From Sarcocystis neurona (lineage: Eukaryota; Apicomplexa; Conoidasida; Eucoccidiorida; Sarcocystidae), in contig KL647315.1 of the NCBI GenBank assembly GCA_000727475.1, forward strand, positions 359,099 to 423,098: a stretch of 64,000 nt of DNA. The letters are read 5' to 3'. The notes beneath the pieces are model-generated. The model saw only the letters and a program-made list of their open reading frames with translations, was not told the origin of the DNA and did no database searches. The position numbers and the translations under genes were made by a program. Shown here in pieces: positions 59,801 to 64,000 of this stretch (its first letter is position 1; every line of letters starts with the position of its first letter).

Positions 59801-62800
59801 CAGCGGCGTCCCCTTTGCGTATGTATTTGCTGTACGCAGCAACTTCTCTCAGCAGCGACAGGGGGCCGACTCTTTGCGCGCGCTGCGTTCCTTTGTACGC
59901 TTGTAGTCTACTGTGGCAGGGTGTGTCACGTTTCCTACGTGAACTGTCGACACGCTCTAGCACACTCTCAGGGCGTAGTAGTAGTAGTAGCGTGGTGGTG
60001 CGCTTCCCGCAACAGCCCAAGTGTTGTCCTCGAGGCGTTGCTGAGAAAGGAAAACCACGGCAGGTCCACTTTCCCAAAAAACTGCCCAGGAACCGCTGGA
60101 CAGAAATGGAAGGACTCTCCACTACCTGTTGCTGCTTGGCAAAGTGTTCACCGTACCCACCTGTGTTAGTATACAACAAACAGCTGCCCGCGTGGTTGTA
60201 TCTGGCTTTCTTTCTTCTCTTCGGCCTAGCCGAAGTATGACGAACTGCACATCGCGCAGTTACACCAGTCTGTATGCGTTGAGGTCGCTGTGGTACCCAT
60301 AAAACATTTATTGCTGTTGTTTCTGTTGTTGCTGTTCTTCTTGTTGCTCTGCTGCTGTTTTCACGCACGCGTCTGGGTGTCTCTACACTTCTTGGACCTT
60401 TTGCCTTGCACTGATCATTGTGCCGGCTGCTTTGCAGAGTTTATCCGGGCTGTCAAGACACCGGGACAGCTATTATCATGGCAAAGAAAGGAGCTTATGT
60501 GTACACGGATGGGAGCGACGAGGAAGCCATCTCGAAGGGCGTGTACGAGGCGTACACACAGAATAACTTGCGCTACAGCCAGGTCAGACGCCTTTCTTAG
60601 TATACGCGCCTTGCTCTCTTCCTCGCTTGATGAAACTTTCTTCCATGTGAGCCTACGCCAGCATCTACGCTATAGGCGACACATGCGAAGGAAGTTGTCG
60701 CCGTCGGCCTCTGCAGCCAGAATTTACTATTTCTGCAGCGCTCACCTGCCAACGCTCTCTTTGTCTTCTCTCTCTGTGTATCCTTTCTTCTCTGGGTGTG
60801 TCTTGCGCCCTTGTGTCCACCTTTCCCCCTCTTTCTAAATATAGACAGAGAAACGCGTAGAAAATGTATGCGTCGGACCCTCTCTTCTTCAGGCTTTGCG
60901 AGCGCTTGCGCGACGCCTGCTGCCGCGGCTGCGGCGATCTGCAGTGCAGCACCTCGGGCTGCAGATGCGAGAGCAGCGGGAGATTTGTTTGCAAAACGGT
61001 GCGCAGACCAGTAGGACTGCTGTACAGCAGAGGGGGAGCAACAGCACCAGCAGCAGCCGCGTGTAGGACTTTGCTGTGGGGCCCAAACCATCCCGACCTG
61101 GTAACGCCTGTAGAATCAAAATCGACGCATCCACCCAGGGACTGTGTGCTCTCCATGAGACAACGTGTTCACGTAAATTCAACTTTGTCCGCGGTGTTCC
61201 CTAGCAGTTTCTACATGCTGCGGGCGCCTAACCACCTGTGCACGTAGGCGGTGAAGTCTGCCTGCTAAAGAAAAAAGAAGACTGGCTGTAGTGCAGCTTA
61301 GTTGCAGCTTATTGGCAAGCGTTGCACACGTCCCCTCGGGGCTGATCTCCACTGCCATCTCTGCACGGGTCAACCCTGTTCTTAGATCATGTGCGAGGTC
61401 CTGTCTACACCTCGTGCTCCACGTTCCACACACCCGCGGAACAGCAGCAGCAGCAGCCAAGCCGTCGCGCCGCGCAGCACCAGAGGCGAGGCCCGGCGAG
61501 GGGCATTTTTCGCTCCATCATCTTTCCATGTCAGACTCAAAAGCACAGAGGCAGAAAAAAAAGAATGGGACCCGTTGGTCAGTTCGCACGAGTGACACCA
61601 CAGCCGGGGGAAATGGCTCCGCGGGACTGCCATCTCTCCGCATCACTGCTGCCCACGCCTTCTCCCCGTTTCTGAAGCCAAAAGGAGCGCCACGCGCATC
61701 GCTGGCCGTCCTCGCAAGGCAGTGGAAACACCTGCTCTTCACATGCATCTGCACCACTGCGCACGAAATCATCTGGATATACACACGGGGTGACCTATGT
61801 CTGCACACGTGTAAATCCGCAGAGGTAAATATACGTACGTGTCGACGCACATATATATATGTATATGCAATGATATTTATAAATACGTAAATGTCCGCAG
61901 ACATACATATATATATATATATGTGCAGAGATCAGTAAATACGTACACGGCATATATATATATGTACATATTTTACATGCAGAGGCAGATTTGTATACCT
62001 AATACTACGTGTAGAGGAAAGTACATGTATATGTACGTGTATTTATATGTGAGGAGACGCCTGCCTCGAACGGCATGCTGGAAGGGGCACACTGAAGCCG
62101 ATCGCCCTGTCTGTGGACATGAAGAATGACCCCACAATGCGTCAAGTTTATAGCAGCTAAGAAGGGCACACAGCGACTTTCGCAGCTGCTGTGGAAAAGC
62201 ATTTTTCTCTCTACCCGCACGTTACACCTGTTCTCTCTTTGCAGTAGTGCGCCGCTGTTTATTAGCGTCAACGTGACACAGCGTCTCCAACTGGCGCGCG
62301 CAGCAAAGAGCACGAGTTTGCTTCTGTCCACTGCCTTTTTCAGCTCTTCTTGCAGCAGCCAGCGACTGTGTAGACAATACGACCTCCCTCTGGCTCGCGC
62401 ACGCCTGCGTGCCTCCGCTTGGGCTCCTGTACGTGTTTGTGGCGCGTGGCTCTCGGGTGTCTAGGACAATTTCTTTGACGAGGGGACCTCTGCCTCTCTC
62501 TCCCATCTGCATACCCTCTGTTTGTTTGCCGCCCGCCGCTCCTGAATTCTCTGCTGCGTCATCCGTCCGTATGTCTGTGACAACCTCAACATGTGTACAT
62601 ATGTGCGCGTGTTTCACTTTATAGGTATGACGTCGTGAAGTGCGCAGGTAGATGTTTTAGCGCAGTCCATCCACCTAAGGCACGTCTGTATACATTTTGA
62701 CGTGTGTCTATACGAGAGGAATAAAGGCACCCCGGGGGCACTCTGACCGACGAGGTGCATTGTTGTGTCGCAGTGTCGAGAAGGGGAGCAGCAGGCGGCT

Positions 62801-64000
62801 TGCGGCTGCATCGATGACTCTTTTTTCCCAGCCGCCAAGCACGCACGAACACCTGCTGCGGTTGCGTCGTCCATTTCTCCGCTTTTTTCGTCAAGCACAG
62901 AGAATACATCCACGTTCACCTGCGCTGTTTTTCCCGGCCTCTGTGTGTGTGTCTCTCTGGCTGTCGGTGGGTGTACGTCTGTGAGCCGTCTGCATGTGTG
63001 TCCGACGTGTTTTTGCGTGTGAAGTGGCGTGTCTTCGGCACACACGGGATGCGCTTGTGGTGGTCACTGCATGCGAATCATTAACAGATAGCTCCGAAGG
63101 ACATGTTTACGGAGTATAACACCAGAACAAACTTGCCGGCGCTGGTAGATATTTTGGCGTCGGGCGGCCGGTCGTACGAGTTCCTCTTCATTGCGAAGGG
63201 AGGGGGGAGCGCGAACAAGACGTTCTTTTACCAGCAGACCAAGGTGAGACAACGAGCAGGCCACTATGAAGGCCACTATGAAGAACACGGCATGTAGTTA
63301 TGTACAAAAATCGGTTTAGGGAGAGAAGTCCTACCTGTCGTTCAGTCTGCGTGATAGTGTAGCTTACTTGATCCTATTGTACGCAGAGGTATATGGAAGC
63401 CTGCCTGGGTGTCGTCTGTAACCCGCGTGTGTGACCGAGCCGTCCACAGGAAGCTTCCCCGAGTACGAAGCAATGCGTCGCCTACCCACACAACTGTGGC
63501 GCATGTGTTCGCGTGCTGCACCGGCGAGTGGACACGTGCAAATGAGCCGGGAACACACGCGACGCTGACGTGTCTATGCAGTTTGTGTCTGCCAGCTGTG
63601 ATCAAGAACTTTTCTGGGTTGCTGCTTGGAGAGCCCCTGGGGACGAGATACTTATCGCTGACAACGCGATCCGCGTGTCACAGTGAACGAAGCAGACCGT
63701 GTCGGTCGGCCACCGTCGCGCTCTCTTGGCGCACTCGGTCGAACCGTTTCTCCTGCAGCAAAAATGCAGAGACATTTTTTTCTGATTCGTCTCATGCATC
63801 TGGACGGCTGCTGTGGTTGCTGTGCTGTATCCTTTCTGTAGAAAAGACACACGCGATTGAGTTTCACTTACGCCCTTTGGGAGGAAGCTTGTGCAGCGCT
63901 CTCGAAAGTTTTCCTTTGTATAAACGACTTGTGCACACAAAGTCCTGATCAGCGTTAAGGCGGAAAGAAAGGTCGCACCTCGCTGTTTTTTTGCTGTGGC
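56878..64000 (+). CDS. Fumarate hydratase, class I (4Fe-4S), mitochondrial; 5' part only
   Basis: Exons 56878-57289, 59057-59279, 60438-60582 and 63088-63243 join in exact phase (1, 2, 0) across GT..AG introns. They encode the first 312 residues; later exons lie beyond the window. Met1 starts an Arg-rich, acid-free stretch ([18 protein letters not shown]), typical of a mitochondrial presequence. Class I fumarase signatures follow in order: [19 protein letters not shown] (Cys217 equals a cluster-binding Cys of bacterial FumA), NNLRYSQ, then [12 protein letters not shown] and [11 protein letters not shown]. The enzyme interconverts fumarate and malate in the TCA cycle using an oxygen-sensitive 4Fe-4S cluster. 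The other two cluster cysteines should be in missing exons. Animals use the unrelated class II enzyme; apicomplexans and kinetoplastids have class I. Introns are 1.8, 1.2 and 2.5 kb and rich in repeats. Confidence 0.96.
57960..58830. repeat. CTG-triplet-rich block in the first fumarase intron
   Basis: CTG, TGC and GCT triplets recur throughout (dense near 57985-58020, 58505-58600 and 58660-58800). They make open frames on both strands, including one that runs into the second fumarase exon at 59057. The splice phase across 57290-59056 shows that the block is intronic for the fumarase. Confidence 0.7.
59405..59590. repeat. TATATG/TACATA microsatellite in the second fumarase intron
   Basis: Runs of TATATATG alternate with a TGTACATAGGCATA element near 59490 and 59530. 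Similar tracts occur in the third intron at 61845-62060. Confidence 0.8.

Noticed and set aside
63300..63325. TTTAGGG, the coccidian telomere unit
   Set aside because: A single copy only; no tandem array.

Overview
The window looks like nuclear DNA of an apicomplexan coccidian, most likely Eimeria or a close relative. Three things point there. (1) It alternates between repeat-rich stretches, full of CAG/CTG triplets, TATA(TG)n and CACA tracts, and repeat-poor stretches. (2) The proteins carry long Ala, Gln, Ser and Glu runs. (3) Genes are split by kilobase introns made of TATATATG/CACA microsatellites, with GT..AG borders. A mitochondrial-type class I (iron-sulfur) fumarase and a SIRT6-like sirtuin fit this group. 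The genus is inferred from composition only. Nothing prokaryotic, no CRISPR array, no rRNA or tRNA and no autonomous transposon was recognised.

Layout. 1-14,400 is repeat-rich. It holds an uncharacterised two-exon gene (1758-5866, 5' end not found), a large Ser/Ala-rich protein (9260-11581) and an Ala/Pro/Val-rich protein with a basic C-terminus (12263-14365). 14,400-20,900 is repeat-poor and has no gene I can defend. 20,900-41,500 is repeat-rich again. It holds a class IV (SIRT6/7-type) sirtuin (23390-31114) whose fold is broken by two giant low-complexity insertions, then an overlapping 1,300-codon open frame without a start codon (to 34817), then a gene for an uncharacterised protein of about 1,400 residues (36281-41511). 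41,500-56,150 is repeat-poor. It contains a clean, intronless SmD1 gene on the minus strand (45835-46203) and an uncharacterised minus-strand gene with Cys-x2-Cys motifs (54691-56095). 56,150-64,000 holds the 5' part of a fumarate hydratase gene on the plus strand. Four exons of it can be joined in phase, and it runs off the right edge.

The recognisable genes have unrelated housekeeping roles: chromatin deacylation, splicing and the mitochondrial TCA cycle. They do not form a pathway. The most unusual object is the sirtuin. Its catalytic landmarks are intact (HTGAG, QNVDGLH, catalytic His, four zinc Cys with SIRT6 spacing, GTS), yet they are separated by about 285 and about 710 in-frame low-complexity residues. 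Many long antisense or shifted open frames here are by-products of CAG/CTG-rich DNA and were left out.
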